DNA of 64,000 nt from Cyclobacterium sp. Its GTDB lineage: Bacteria > Bacteroidota > Bacteroidia > Cytophagales > Cyclobacteriaceae. Of the stretch, positions 7,686-14,966 are shown piece after piece; within the stretch, counting starts at the first letter, position 1; each line of letters opens with the position of its first letter. The stretch is from contig NZ_JABURL010000031.1 in NCBI RefSeq assembly GCF_014762705.1, forward strand, positions 62,001 to 126,000, written 5' to 3'. The position numbers and the translations under genes were made by a program. The notes under the pieces are model-generated. The model was not told the DNA's origin and searched no databases. It worked only from the letters and a program-made list of their open reading frames with translations.

Positions 7686-8316
7686 CTTCGGCGGTGGGTT
7701 CTAATACAATTGCATCCTCGATTTCGTCGCTGCGGCGCTTCTCTTCTACCAGCTTTTTCATTCGGGTTTTCCAGTTTGCGGGCAATTTGTTTTTCAATTC
7801 ATCGGGGAAGAAACCAACTTGGTACTCGGGTATTTCCAGCCGCTTGTACATTTCTGCATCTGTGGTGCCCATAAATTCAAGAATAGCACTTTTGTACTCT
7901 TTCATCAGGCCTGTAAAGGTTTTTCCATCGCCACTGTCCCTGGCCAGGTTGATTCCGGTGATTAGCAATTGCATGTAGGTATCGACGTGGTATTGCTTGT
8001 TGAAGTGGGTGACATCACCAAAGGCTTCCTGGGTTTCGTTATAGATCCTTCTGGCGGTGGAGTAGGAAATATCCCAAAGCCCTTCCATCATGGAGATAAC
8101 CTTTTTGGCTCCGCCGTATTTCTGGATCAGGTTGGAACATTCTTTCATGCGGTTTAGCTTTTCCTCCAGGGCAGGGCTGAGTTCTGCATTCGGTAGCTTA
8201 CCCTGCAGGAAAAGAACGATCTTTTCCACGTCGGTCCGAATACCAAGTTGGTTGGTCTTCTTTTCCGGCCATCGGTTTTGCAGTACGTTATTGTTTTCAG
8301 TGTTGGCTGCCATCAA
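7678..8316 (-). CDS. Probable terminase small subunit
   Basis: A 212-aa helical protein immediately upstream of and overlapping TerL. The region around 65-100, containing GGAKKVISMMEGLWDISYS, looks like a helix-turn-helix, and the C-terminus is charged and acidic (VLEPTAEDE). Position and architecture suggest the DNA-recognition subunit that brings TerL to pac or cos. It shows no clear similarity to the satellite TerS at 49.8 kb. The family is not recognised directly. Confidence 0.7.
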   Translation of the reverse strand: MMAANTENNNVLQNRWPEKKTNQLGIRTDVEKIVLFLQGKLPNAELSPALEEKLNRMKECSNLIQKYGGAKKVISMMEGLWDISYSTARRIYNETQEAFGDVTHFNKQYHVDTYMQLLITGINLARDSGDGKTFTGLMKEYKSAILEFMGTTDAEMYKRLEIPEYQVGFFPDELKNKLPANWKTRMKKLVEEKRRSDEIEDAIVLEPTAEDE

Positions 8317-8561
8317 TAATTTTTCCTTTTGAGTGATTCGATCATTTTCACAGCATAGGTCTGAGCCACGGAGCTGCCATTATTGGCCAGGTCAACGATG
8401 CTTTTCCGGATCTTTGCTTCGGATAGCAATCGGCTGCCGCGGATGGCTCTTTCCAGCTTAGGAGATAGCTGGGTGATTTCCAGAATTTCCATGATTTCCT
8501 CATCAGAGAAAAAGAGCCTGCCCAGCTCTTTGGCTTCCTCGATTAGTTCTTCCTCAGTCAT
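8313..8561 (-). CDS. Small helical protein, terminase-associated
   Basis: An 82-aa acidic-to-basic helical protein. 'LFFSDEEIMEILEITQ' followed by a second helix resembles a small HTH such as that at the N-terminus of some small terminases. A strong Shine-Dalgarno sequence (AAAGGAGGGAGG) precedes its ATG, and its stop overlaps the next start by 4 nt. It may be a DNA-binding accessory to packaging. Confidence 0.7.
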   Translation of the reverse strand: MTEEELIEEAKELGRLFFSDEEIMEILEITQLSPKLERAIRGSRLLSEAKIRKSIVDLANNGSSVAQTYAVKMIESLKRKNY

Positions 8562-9144
8562 TGCCTCCCTCCTTTCGATTAATTTCCCGGCTTATCCAGT
8601 CTATATTGAATTGTGCCGTCTTCTGATCGGTAAAGATCACTCCGGCTTCCAGCCTGGGGTTTTTGGAAAAATTGGCTGATCCCATTACGGATATACTCCA
8701 TTCCTTATTGGTGATCACCAGTACTTTCGCATGGCACTTAGTAAGCCGGATATTGGTGATGATGTTAGCGGCTAACTGAAATGCTTCTGGTTTCCGGCGC
8801 TCTATCCGATAGTCCAGGACGGCATTTAGCTCGGTGATGAGTCCCTTCTGTATCATGTCTACCATGGCCCGCATGGATTCCTCGGATATGGTCCAGGTGG
8901 TAAACCATAGTTTACATGGGCCTGTCTGAATCAGCAGGTATTCCATGAGCTGGTGCATGGACCACTTGCCTCCGGTGGCAAAGGGGATTACCTGGTTTTT
9001 TTTAATATTCCCGATTGCTTCTGCCAGGTCTTTCAAATTGCTGATCAATCGTGGGGATGGAGCAATATCAGATCTAATTGCGGTCGCTTCCGGACCGGTT
9101 GGCAATTGGCTAATGGTAATATCCTTGGTTGAAAAAAGGCTCAT
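8554..9144 (-). CDS. Phospholipase D-like (HKD) protein
   Basis: A 196-aa protein with a single HKD signature near residue 150: CHAKVLVITNKEW followed by GSANFSKNPRLEAG. PLD-superfamily enzymes of this size usually act as dimeric nucleases or phosphodiesterases. ATG 9144 is chosen because it overlaps the stop of the upstream gene (ATGA); an in-frame extension to 9183 lies wholly inside that gene. It sits in the terminase cluster, which suggests a role in DNA processing or packaging. That role is inferred. Confidence 0.85.
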   Translation of the reverse strand: MSLFSTKDITISQLPTGPEATAIRSDIAPSPRLISNLKDLAEAIGNIKKNQVIPFATGGKWSMHQLMEYLLIQTGPCKLWFTTWTISEESMRAMVDMIQKGLITELNAVLDYRIERRKPEAFQLAANIITNIRLTKCHAKVLVITNKEWSISVMGSANFSKNPRLEAGVIFTDQKTAQFNIDWISREINRKEGGND

Positions 9145-10313
9145 TGCAATGCATTTTCGAGTTCTTTCTTTTCGGCTTCCCATTCGGGAATTTTTTCGGC
9201 TTTCAGCTTGCCTTTTTTGGCCTTGCTGATATAGGTACGCAGAGTATTGATGCGTTTGGTCATCTGTGCTTCGCTCAGGTTTTCGATTCCTGACTTATCA
9301 AAGTTTGGCAACTCACCGAATTTTTTCACGAAATCGGCCTTATCCCAAAGCTCCTGAACCTGGTCCATCAAGTCGAGGATCTGGAAGGCCATCTCTTTTC
9401 GCTTATCCTCGTCGGTTTCATGTTCGAGTTCGATAAATAGAAAATTGGCCTCCTTGTACAGCGGTGCCCATTCTTCCCGGGTTGGCTCGGAGTAGGTCGG
9501 GGAGCTGGCTGCAGTACTCCCCTGCTCTACCGGATCGGGCCTTTCTTTTGCCTGGGATTCTCCTGGTGGTGTTGACTTGACTGGCACCGGATCTTCTGGC
9601 GTGTTTTTCAGATCGGCGAGGTATTCGTTGAGCTCTTTCTTAAGCTTAAGCCGGTTAAAGTCATCTTCTCCGGTGGATAGCGTTTCCTTGACAAAGGCTT
9701 TTCCGGATACGTTGCGCTTAAACCAGTCCAGGGCTTCCTGATAGTGAAAGTCATCAAGTAGGGACTGTACGTCCTGTAATTTATCCTGTGGAAAGTAGGT
9801 TCGAATGAAGCGACTGACCAGTTGATCTGGGGAGAATGTTTCACTATCCAGTGTCAGGTCCGGCCGGATCCAGCGGGTTTTCTCGGCATAGCGGTTGATG
9901 AGTTCCTCGGGCGTGAGTCCCTGGCCGTACTGGGGTACCACATGAAAGTGTCCGTTTTGCTCCCTGGATCGATGTCTTTGCAGGCAAACTACCGGATCAC
10001 AGCGGATTTGTACTAAAAATACGTTGTGACGATCGGCCAGGAGCCGGTAATGCATGTCTTTGAAAAATCGGGTGGCACCGGTGGTTTCGTACAGGATCTT
10101 ATCGTGCTTGTCAAATTCCCGCTGGGTGGCCGCAGCCACTTCCCTTTCGAACTGCAGCGGGTCGTGCTGTTCGGTGAGCACATCTTCAAATCGCTTTTTC
10201 CGAAAGTCGTCCAGGCAGATATAGGTATAGTCAGGCAGCTTCTCAATGAGCATCTTGCAAAAGGTACTTTTTCCGCTGCCCATATTTCCTGCTACTATGA
10301 TGATGGTCTTCAT
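9141..10313 (-). CDS. P-loop kinase/AAA_33-like protein with helical C-terminal domain
   Basis: A 390-aa protein. Residues 1 to about 170 form a P-loop kinase domain: Walker A GNMGSGKST near residue 9, a conserved DD at CLDDFRKKRF, and a CDPVVCLQRHRSREQ lid region. This recalls polynucleotide kinase or zeta-toxin-type small kinases. A Pro/Ser-rich linker (about 245-285) leads to an all-helical domain ending in a coiled coil. ATG 10313 is preferred over an upstream codon that lies in a terminator hairpin. Substrate unknown; nucleic acid or nucleotide end processing beside the terminase is a guess. Confidence 0.82.
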   Translation of the reverse strand: MKTIIIVAGNMGSGKSTFCKMLIEKLPDYTYICLDDFRKKRFEDVLTEQHDPLQFEREVAAATQREFDKHDKILYETTGATRFFKDMHYRLLADRHNVFLVQIRCDPVVCLQRHRSREQNGHFHVVPQYGQGLTPEELINRYAEKTRWIRPDLTLDSETFSPDQLVSRFIRTYFPQDKLQDVQSLLDDFHYQEALDWFKRNVSGKAFVKETLSTGEDDFNRLKLKKELNEYLADLKNTPEDPVPVKSTPPGESQAKERPDPVEQGSTAASSPTYSEPTREEWAPLYKEANFLFIELEHETDEDKRKEMAFQILDLMDQVQELWDKADFVKKFGELPNFDKSGIENLSEAQMTKRINTLRTYISKAKKGKLKAEKIPEWEAEKKELENALQ

Positions 10314-10330
10314 ATCACGAATATGCCAGC

Positions 10331-10365
10331 AAAAAGCAATTGCAACCGGGACAGGTTGCAATTGC
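10331..10365 (-). terminator. Intrinsic terminator before the P-loop kinase gene
   Basis: A perfect 12-bp inverted repeat (GCAATTGCAACC, six-base loop, GGTTGCAATTGC) is followed on the leftward strand by TTTTT. It ends the transcript of the gene at 10,388-10,951, only 18 nt before the next start. Confidence 0.88.
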
Positions 10366-10387
10366 ATAATTAATTAGGAGAGAATGC

Positions 10388-10951
10388 CTACCAGACATCA
10401 TCAATGATAGTCGTACTCGTTATTCTTCGTATTCTTATGGCCGTGCTTAGAAAGTACCTCTTAATTGGAGGGTATTCGTTAAAGTCATCCATTAACGGTA
10501 CATCAAGCCAAGACCTGAGCCTGTTGCCGATTACCAATACTTTGGATTTGGCGTAATAGATAGCGGGCATTGTATCCTGCTGATGATTATACCATTCGAT
10601 GAAATCCAACACCGATTTCCATGTATTTTCGATGCTGTATGTATCAAGTTTAAGCGTAGTCTTGTAGGTCTGGTATTCCTGCATTCTATAGATTTTGTTG
10701 ATGCAGGGAATGAGTCGGTCCCATAATTGATGATAGGCCAAAAACCCAATCCTCAGATCGTCTTTATGGACTACTTCTCCGCTATGACGAATTGTGTAAC
10801 ATTGGTTATCTGTATCCGGCATTGGGATTAGTTCCATACCCATAAATTTTGCAATCATTATATTCTGTATCATGTCTGTTTTTATTTGGTGTAAATAAGA
10901 ACCCAGCACCTGTGTCGATGCCGGGCTGAAAGTATAAATCGGGAAGGTCAA
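10388..10951 (-). CDS. Phage protein of unknown function
   Basis: A 187-aa protein with many aromatic residues (Tyr/Trp) and no membrane segment. The start is a TTG whose TGA overlap with the upstream gene and whose strong GGAGGTG ribosome site make it the best choice. No domain is recognised. Confidence 0.7.
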   Translation of the reverse strand: MTFPIYTFSPASTQVLGSYLHQIKTDMIQNIMIAKFMGMELIPMPDTDNQCYTIRHSGEVVHKDDLRIGFLAYHQLWDRLIPCINKIYRMQEYQTYKTTLKLDTYSIENTWKSVLDFIEWYNHQQDTMPAIYYAKSKVLVIGNRLRSWLDVPLMDDFNEYPPIKRYFLSTAIRIRRITSTTIIDDVW

Positions 10952-11385
10952 AATTTCACCTCCTTCAAGTCAAACACCTTCATATAGGCCACATCCCGGT
11001 ATTTGCTGAGTAATCGCATAAATTCCGCATTGTGCTTTTCCAGCCTTTCTAGGGAATTAAAGGCATCCATCAGCCGCTTTACCCGGTCTTCATTTTCGTG
11101 AATCTGCTTCCAGAAGGCAATTACCGTTTTTGTAAACTCATGCACTCTCAGGTAAGGGATCACAGAGCCGATGAGCTGCATCCGGAATACCTGCCTTCGC
11201 CAAAGTCCGTCGAGTAAAAAGTACATTTTATCCCTTTCTTCTTCTGATTCCATCAGTATTACAAAGCAGTTGGGGCAGGGCTCCTTTAGTGGCCTTCCGG
11301 TATTGTAGCCCCGCGAAAGTGCAAATAGGTGTGGCCTTTTATAGCTGTTTCCTTCTTTGTGGGTTTTTACGGTAAATGAGATCAT
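10948..11385 (-). CDS. DUF6943-like phage protein
   Basis: A 145-aa protein. The motif 'RPHLFALSRGYNTGRPL' followed by EPCPNCFVIL and later 'GSVIPYLRVHEF' matches the pattern I associate with DUF6943, a family of unknown function in Bacteroidetes phages and mobile elements. The Cys pair CPNC may bind metal or be structural. ATG 11385 is chosen; a GTG at 11439 is the alternative and would begin right after the stop of the small upstream reading frame. Confidence 0.72.
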   Translation of the reverse strand: MISFTVKTHKEGNSYKRPHLFALSRGYNTGRPLKEPCPNCFVILMESEEERDKMYFLLDGLWRRQVFRMQLIGSVIPYLRVHEFTKTVIAFWKQIHENEDRVKRLMDAFNSLERLEKHNAEFMRLLSKYRDVAYMKVFDLKEVKF

Positions 11386-11439
11386 AACTTCACTGCCGAC
11401 TTTAGTCTCCTGGCGCTGGAGGTTAAAATGTGAAGCCAC

Positions 11440-11613
11440 TTATCCACCCGCATGCAGGCACTTCGGGCAAGGTGGAGCCGGCAATAAGCCTCTCCGGATT
11501 CTTTTACCTGTTTTTGCCAGATCACCTTGTGTTGGATAGTCCTTCCTGTTTCTCCCCTGTGCATGGATGCGGGTACCTTTCGCACACATTTTAAGGCCAG
11601 GTCGTCCGAACAT
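11440..11613 (-). CDS. Possible 57-aa protein with terminal CPKC motif
   Basis: A short reading frame with many Arg/Lys and a C-terminus LPAPPCPKCLHAGG that resembles half of a zinc ribbon. It fills the gap between the terminator at 11.62 kb and the DUF6943-like gene. Its first ATG follows the terminator T-run directly, so the second Met (codon 9) may be the start. A 67-aa reading frame overlaps it in another phase; which is real cannot be settled here. Confidence 0.4.
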   Translation of the reverse strand: MFGRPGLKMCAKGTRIHAQGRNRKDYPTQGDLAKTGKRIRRGLLPAPPCPKCLHAGG

Positions 11614-11638
11614 AAAAAAAGGCCCCGGAGGACCTTTT
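11613..11638 (-). terminator. Terminator after the 90-aa gene
   Basis: An 8-bp stem (AAAGGTCC with GGGGCCTTT on the leftward strand) is followed by a T-run, 5 nt past the stop codon at 11,643. Confidence 0.8.
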
Positions 11639-11642
11639 GAAA

Positions 11643-11915
11643 TCAGGAGGCAACTTCCTGTGCTGCTTTTTTTCGCTTCTTGGGAGCGGGTTTGGATTCG
11701 ATGCGCTTGCTGATGTAGGCAGTGTGCGACCTTCCGTAGTTGTCTTTACTTTTCATGGATGCTACCTCGAATATAAGGTATTCATTTTCACCGTATTTGA
11801 CCAGCTCCTTTTTTAGCAGCTCTTCGACTATTTCCTTGCTGATGGTCACGCGTACGATGTCGAGGTTTCCTACTTTTGACCCTTTGCCGATGTACTTTTT
11901 TTCAAATTGTGTCAT
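11643..11915 (-). CDS. Small basic phage protein, unknown function
   Basis: A 90-aa protein with a Lys-rich tail (KPAPKKRKKAAQEVAS). The middle appears to be a small alpha/beta fold. No family is recognised. It is the only gene between the 120-nt hairpin and the terminator at 11.62 kb, so it may be a single-gene transcript. The basic tail suggests nucleic acid binding. Confidence 0.65.
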   Translation of the reverse strand: MTQFEKKYIGKGSKVGNLDIVRVTISKEIVEELLKKELVKYGENEYLIFEVASMKSKDNYGRSHTAYISKRIESKPAPKKRKKAAQEVAS

Positions 11916-11960
11916 GATTGATATTTGTTTAGGTTATTAATTTGATTATGCCTGAGATTA

Positions 11961-12080
11961 GTGGACGGATCAGGGACACATGGGCCATGGGTCCCGATCA
12001 AAAACCGGGAAGGATTCCTCAGGAAAGCCCTGTTTTTGGTCGGGAGCGCAGCCTCCCATGGACCGTGGCCCGCCGTCCAC
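11961..12080. other. 120-nt imperfect inverted repeat, candidate structured RNA or DNA site
   Basis: Three nested arm pairs: GTGGACGG (11961-11968) with CCGTCCAC (12073-12080); GGGCCATGG (11982-11990) with the 12055-12071 segment; and TCCCGATCAAAAACCGGG (11992-12009) with its near-complement at 12028-12045, 16 of 18 paired. A small TTCC/GGAA hairpin lies in the loop. No T-run follows, so this is not a simple terminator. It lies in a 464-bp spacer between the 90-aa gene and radC. Confidence 0.75.
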
Positions 12081-12357
12081 ATCTTTGCATAAATCACAAT
12101 TGATCAACCGTCACAAAATCCATGACCTGAAAAAATAAGCGGGTAAAGTGTCTGGTGGAAATTCTTACCGTACTGACCAGAAAGCAATACGTCGATGCTT
12201 TAAGAGTGGGCAATCCGATAAAATAACCTGTCGGGGGCTATCGGAAAAGTATCAAGGAAAAAGCACCTGTCTGTCTGGCATCGATTACTCCCGGCTAACG
12301 AAAAAAAAACAGAAATTGGCTACAATCAAAAGGCCCCGGGTATCATTGGGAAGGATG

Positions 12358-12381
12358 ACAAAAAAAAGGGGGAATCCCCCT
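12358..12381 (-). terminator. Terminator after radC
   Basis: A perfect AGGGGG/CCCCCT stem with an ATT loop overlaps the radC stop codon and is followed by a run of T on the leftward strand. The rest of the spacer down to 12,080 shows no convincing gene. Confidence 0.88.
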
Positions 12382-12844
12382 ATATTTGTCCTTCATCTGC
12401 CAGGCTGTAATATCCTTCTTTGGTGATGATCAGGTGATCCAGTATCGGCATATCTATAAATTGTCCGCCACTCACGAGTTTTTTGGTTATTTTCAGGTCT
12501 GCATGGGAGGGCTTTAAATTTCCTGATGGATGATTATGGGCTAAGATAAGCGCATTGGCATTGGTCAGAAGCCCGAACTGAAAGATCGTCTTTGGGTCTA
12601 CGATCACGGCAGCGGTGCCGCCAGTGGATACGAATCTATAGGCTATTATCTTATTGGCCCGGTTTATCGAAAGCACGCAAAAGGACTCGGTATACTCGAT
12701 AGTATCGTGATCCCAGATTGTGTATAAAAATCCGTTCACATCAATAGAACTTGATACTTTGGCGTAGGGCTGCCCGGTGGTCCGGTAAGACACTTTAGCT
12801 TCGCCGATGGTGTTGAAGATCTGAAGTTGTGCTGAGTTTTTCAT
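12380..12844 (-). CDS. radC: RadC-family JAB-domain protein
   Basis: A 154-aa protein with the MPN/JAB metal-binding core: AHNHPSGNLKPSHADLKIT (His-x-His, Ser and Asp ligands) and the downstream LDHLIITKEGYYSLADEG ending. It lacks the N-terminal helix-hairpin-helix of full-length chromosomal RadC, as is normal for phage and plasmid versions. The biochemical role of this family is still unsettled; a DNA repair or recombination link is historical. It is a monocistronic unit with its own terminator and a conserved upstream element at 12,942-12,987. Confidence 0.92.
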   Translation of the reverse strand: MKNSAQLQIFNTIGEAKVSYRTTGQPYAKVSSSIDVNGFLYTIWDHDTIEYTESFCVLSINRANKIIAYRFVSTGGTAAVIVDPKTIFQFGLLTNANALILAHNHPSGNLKPSHADLKITKKLVSGGQFIDMPILDHLIITKEGYYSLADEGQI

Positions 12845-12941
12845 GATAGCCTTGCCGACTTTTTTCTCCTGGCTCTGGAGGTTTTATGAAAATTGATTTT
12901 GGCTACCACTCCGGCACCTGAAGGGAATAAGGGCAAGAGGA

Positions 12942-12987
12942 AACGGAATAAAAAAGCAGGGGAATGCGGGCAGTTTTATGCCGTAGT
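12942..12987 (-). promoter_or_regulatory. Bipartite conserved element upstream of radC
   Basis: On the leftward strand, ACTACGGCATAAA is followed after exactly 21 nt by TTTTATTCCGTT. The same two blocks with the same spacing occur at 27,790-27,835 before the methylase operon. The sequence between the blocks differs. The spacing suits a two-box promoter or an activator site. The rest of the 12,845-13,268 spacer holds no convincing gene. Confidence 0.65.
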
Positions 12988-13208
12988 CTCTTGACCCGTA
13001 TCCCGGCAGCGTGCCGAACTTTGCTAATATCTATTGGAATTAATGCAGGGTGGTTTTGGCTTAGGGATAGAAGCAAGGTACCGTGTACCGCGTATAGCCC
13101 GGCCCGACCGAAGGAAGGGAAAGCCCCAAAAAGTATAGTTCAATTATACCTAAAAATACTTTACAAACAAACTTATATGTATTTTATATACTTATAAATG
13201 TAATTAAC

Positions 13209-13240
13209 AAAAAAATCCCCACCATATTCGGCAGGGATTA
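13209..13240 (-). terminator. Terminator after the small exported protein gene
   Basis: An AATCCC/GGGATT stem, with partial pairing inside the loop, is followed by seven T on the leftward strand. It lies about 30 nt past the stop at 13,269. Confidence 0.82.
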
Positions 13241-13268
13241 TCTGGGTGATTATGATTGTCTGGTTTGG

Positions 13269-13613
13269 CTATACTGAAAAATATGTTTTACTCGTCCATT
13301 CCATAGCCAGGTCGCACGAGCCGGGATCATAGTGCAAATCTACCCGATTAGTGACTTGGTTTACATGGAATGCTTCTGGCTCCGGAGCTACGTATGATGT
13401 GATTAGGTCTGCATCATTTACAGGCTGTGCCTGACTCTGGTATATCTCCGGTGCCGGAGGTACTTCGTAATCCGACTCCATTACCAGCTTGCATTCGTTG
13501 CAGAGTTCCTGATCCGATAGTTCTACTTTATCAGCAGGTGGGTCAGGTTCGATAGGCCAGGTGGCTCCTCCCAGGAATACCATAAAGGCCAAAAGTGCGA
13601 TGAGATTTTTCAT
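13269..13613 (-). CDS. Small exported protein of unknown function
   Basis: A 114-aa protein with a clear N-terminal signal sequence (MKNLIALLAFMVFLGGA). The mature part is acidic and has a CNEC pair and one more Cys. Starts further upstream are rejected because the extension translates a REP-like repeat. Situated at the end of the capsid operon, it may be a lysogenic-conversion or envelope-acting protein. No family is recognised. Confidence 0.72.
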   Translation of the reverse strand: MKNLIALLAFMVFLGGATWPIEPDPPADKVELSDQELCNECKLVMESDYEVPPAPEIYQSQAQPVNDADLITSYVAPEPEAFHVNQVTNRVDLHYDPGSCDLAMEWTSKTYFSV

Positions 13614-13713
13614 TGGCAATTTGTTTTGGTTATAGTGTGACGGTAAATAAATGAACTTCAATATGCCCTCTTCCGGGCAGTCGTCATGGGACATTGTAAA
13701 AAAGCCACTCATT

Positions 13714-13750
13714 CGCTGCCTTCGCTCCCTTCGACTTCGCTCAGGGACCA
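13714..13750. repeat. REP-like repeat copy
   Basis: A variant, CTCCCTTCGACTTCGCTCAGG, of the repeat also seen near 1.2, 1.8, 24.3, 32.4 and 42.2 kb. It lies between the exported-protein gene and the small structural gene. Confidence 0.8.
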
Positions 13751-13804
13751 GATGCACCGGATGAATGGCCTTAGTCAATTAACAATAAAACCAAAAATCC
13801 AACA

Positions 13805-14011
13805 TTATGAAATTGCTTCTTCTTTGTCCTTGATTTTCTTCCCTGATGGCTTGGCCTTTCGCAGGTAGCTGCTTCCCCTGGCCACCAGCCTTTCGGCGGT
13901 GGCTTCGTCGATTTTCGACAGGTCGACGATACCCATAAAAGTACCGATAGGCCCGGGCTTCACGCCCAGGACTTCGTACTTACCATCCAGTATTTTGGTC
14001 ACCTTACTCAT
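13805..14011 (-). CDS. Small basic phage protein in structural operon
   Basis: A 68-aa protein, MSKVTKILDGKYEVLGV, with a Lys-rich C-terminus (KPSGKKIKDKEE). It overlaps the tail-tube candidate by one base (TGATG). Proteins of this size and position often concern head or tail completion, but no family is recognised. Confidence 0.72.
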   Translation of the reverse strand: MSKVTKILDGKYEVLGVKPGPIGTFMGIVDLSKIDEATAERLVARGSSYLRKAKPSGKKIKDKEEAIS

Positions 14012-14553
14012 CAGACGGCCTCAGTTAGCGGCACCTCGTCGATATACATAGGAGGATAAAAGATCGACCTCACAACAAAATTGGTCACTTTCTCTCCGCT
14101 GATCTCCGCTCCTACTTCTATGCCTCCAGAGTCCACCTCTGCAGGCAGTTCATTATAGCCAAGAAAGCAATACTGGGTAGCTCCCAGAAACTTAAAGGCC
14201 ACAACCAGCTTCCTGTTTCGGTTGGCTCTCAGGAAACCTACCAGCTCCTTGTCCGCTCCGGACCTGGCGATGGTGAGCATGTTCATAAAGGACTTGGCTC
14301 CCCTGGGTCCTTCCAGCGTGGTAGTAAGGGAGTTTCTTTCCAGGGTGGCGGAGAACTTATGAAACTTTTTGCCTGTCTTCATTGTGAAGGTAGCCGCTGC
14401 CAGGTCCACGTAATCGGAATTGGTCGTACCGGCGGTTAGGTCCGGCAGAGCCGGAAAGGTCTCGACATCAAAATAATCCGCAATACATACTTCCGTATTT
14501 AGAGCCGCGGACTCCTCCAGGTAAATTTGTCCGGTATAATCAAACAGATTCAT
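14011..14553 (-). CDS. Candidate major tail (tube) protein
   Basis: A 180-aa soluble beta-rich protein. Segments such as 'FTMKTGKKFHKFSATLERNS' and 'NRKLVVAFKFLGATQYCFLG', with a C-terminal 'GEKVTNFVVRSIF', are consistent with a tail-tube beta sandwich. It follows the capsid gene, but the call is from size, composition and position. A head-tail joining protein is the alternative. Confidence 0.6.
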   Translation of the reverse strand: MNLFDYTGQIYLEESAALNTEVCIADYFDVETFPALPDLTAGTTNSDYVDLAAATFTMKTGKKFHKFSATLERNSLTTTLEGPRGAKSFMNMLTIARSGADKELVGFLRANRNRKLVVAFKFLGATQYCFLGYNELPAEVDSGGIEVGAEISGEKVTNFVVRSIFYPPMYIDEVPLTEAV

Positions 14554-14554
14554 C

Positions 14555-14959
14555 TTACTTCACTTTTTTGATGAGGCCAGACTGCTTTTTGATCAGTTCT
14601 TTGGCGATTTCTTTATCGGCGGCGATGTCTTCGGCTTTGTAGGCCTTGCCAGCTTTTACAAATCCGCCCACTACCAGGTAGGTGCTGCCATCGATGCTGA
14701 TGGTGTTTACCTTGCTCCCTTTGGCGGCATTTACCTTTTCTTTGAGATCAGCGACGATCTCAGCAGCATCTTTCAGCTCGGATTCGTTCTTCTTGATCTC
14801 GGCTTTCAGTTCCTTGTTTTCGGTCTCGAGTGTGGCTACTTTATCTTTCATAGCCTGCAGTTCTTTTTCGGTATTGGAGACTGACTGATCTGCTGCCTTG
14901 CTTTCTTTTTCGGAATCGGGAGCAGCTGGTGCCGCTCCCTTATTTTTATCTTCTGCCAT
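14555..14959 (-). CDS. Coiled-coil structural protein (head decoration or fibre candidate)
   Basis: A 134-aa protein. A low-complexity Ala/Lys/Glu N-terminus leads into a long coiled coil (about 28-80: LQAMKDKVATLETENKELK onward) and then a compact C-terminal domain (VNTISIDGSTYLVVGGFVKA). ATG 14,959 is chosen because it avoids overlapping the capsid gene; an earlier ATG at 14,980 exists. A trimeric stalk with a globular head is typical of head-fibre or decoration proteins; this is inference. Confidence 0.68.
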   Translation of the reverse strand: MAEDKNKGAAPAAPDSEKESKAADQSVSNTEKELQAMKDKVATLETENKELKAEIKKNESELKDAAEIVADLKEKVNAAKGSKVNTISIDGSTYLVVGGFVKAGKAYKAEDIAADKEIAKELIKKQSGLIKKVK

Positions 14960-14966
14960 GGTTTTC

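Noticed and set aside
7350..7874. A 174-aa rightward reading frame opposite the terminase genes
   Set aside because: It is the antisense shadow of TerL and TerS, both of which have clear family features or context.
11382..11585. A 67-aa leftward reading frame ending at the DUF6943-like start
   Set aside because: It overlaps the 57-aa CPKC frame and its C-terminus is just another frame of the 31-nt leader repeat; evidence is weaker than for the 57-aa frame, though neither is firm.
12148..12426. A 92-aa rightward reading frame between the hairpin and radC
   Set aside because: It overlaps the radC end and its terminator on the other strand and looks non-coding.
12964..13197. A 77-aa rightward reading frame in the radC upstream spacer
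   Set aside because: It runs opposite to all neighbours, covers the conserved bipartite element and shows no protein-like pattern.
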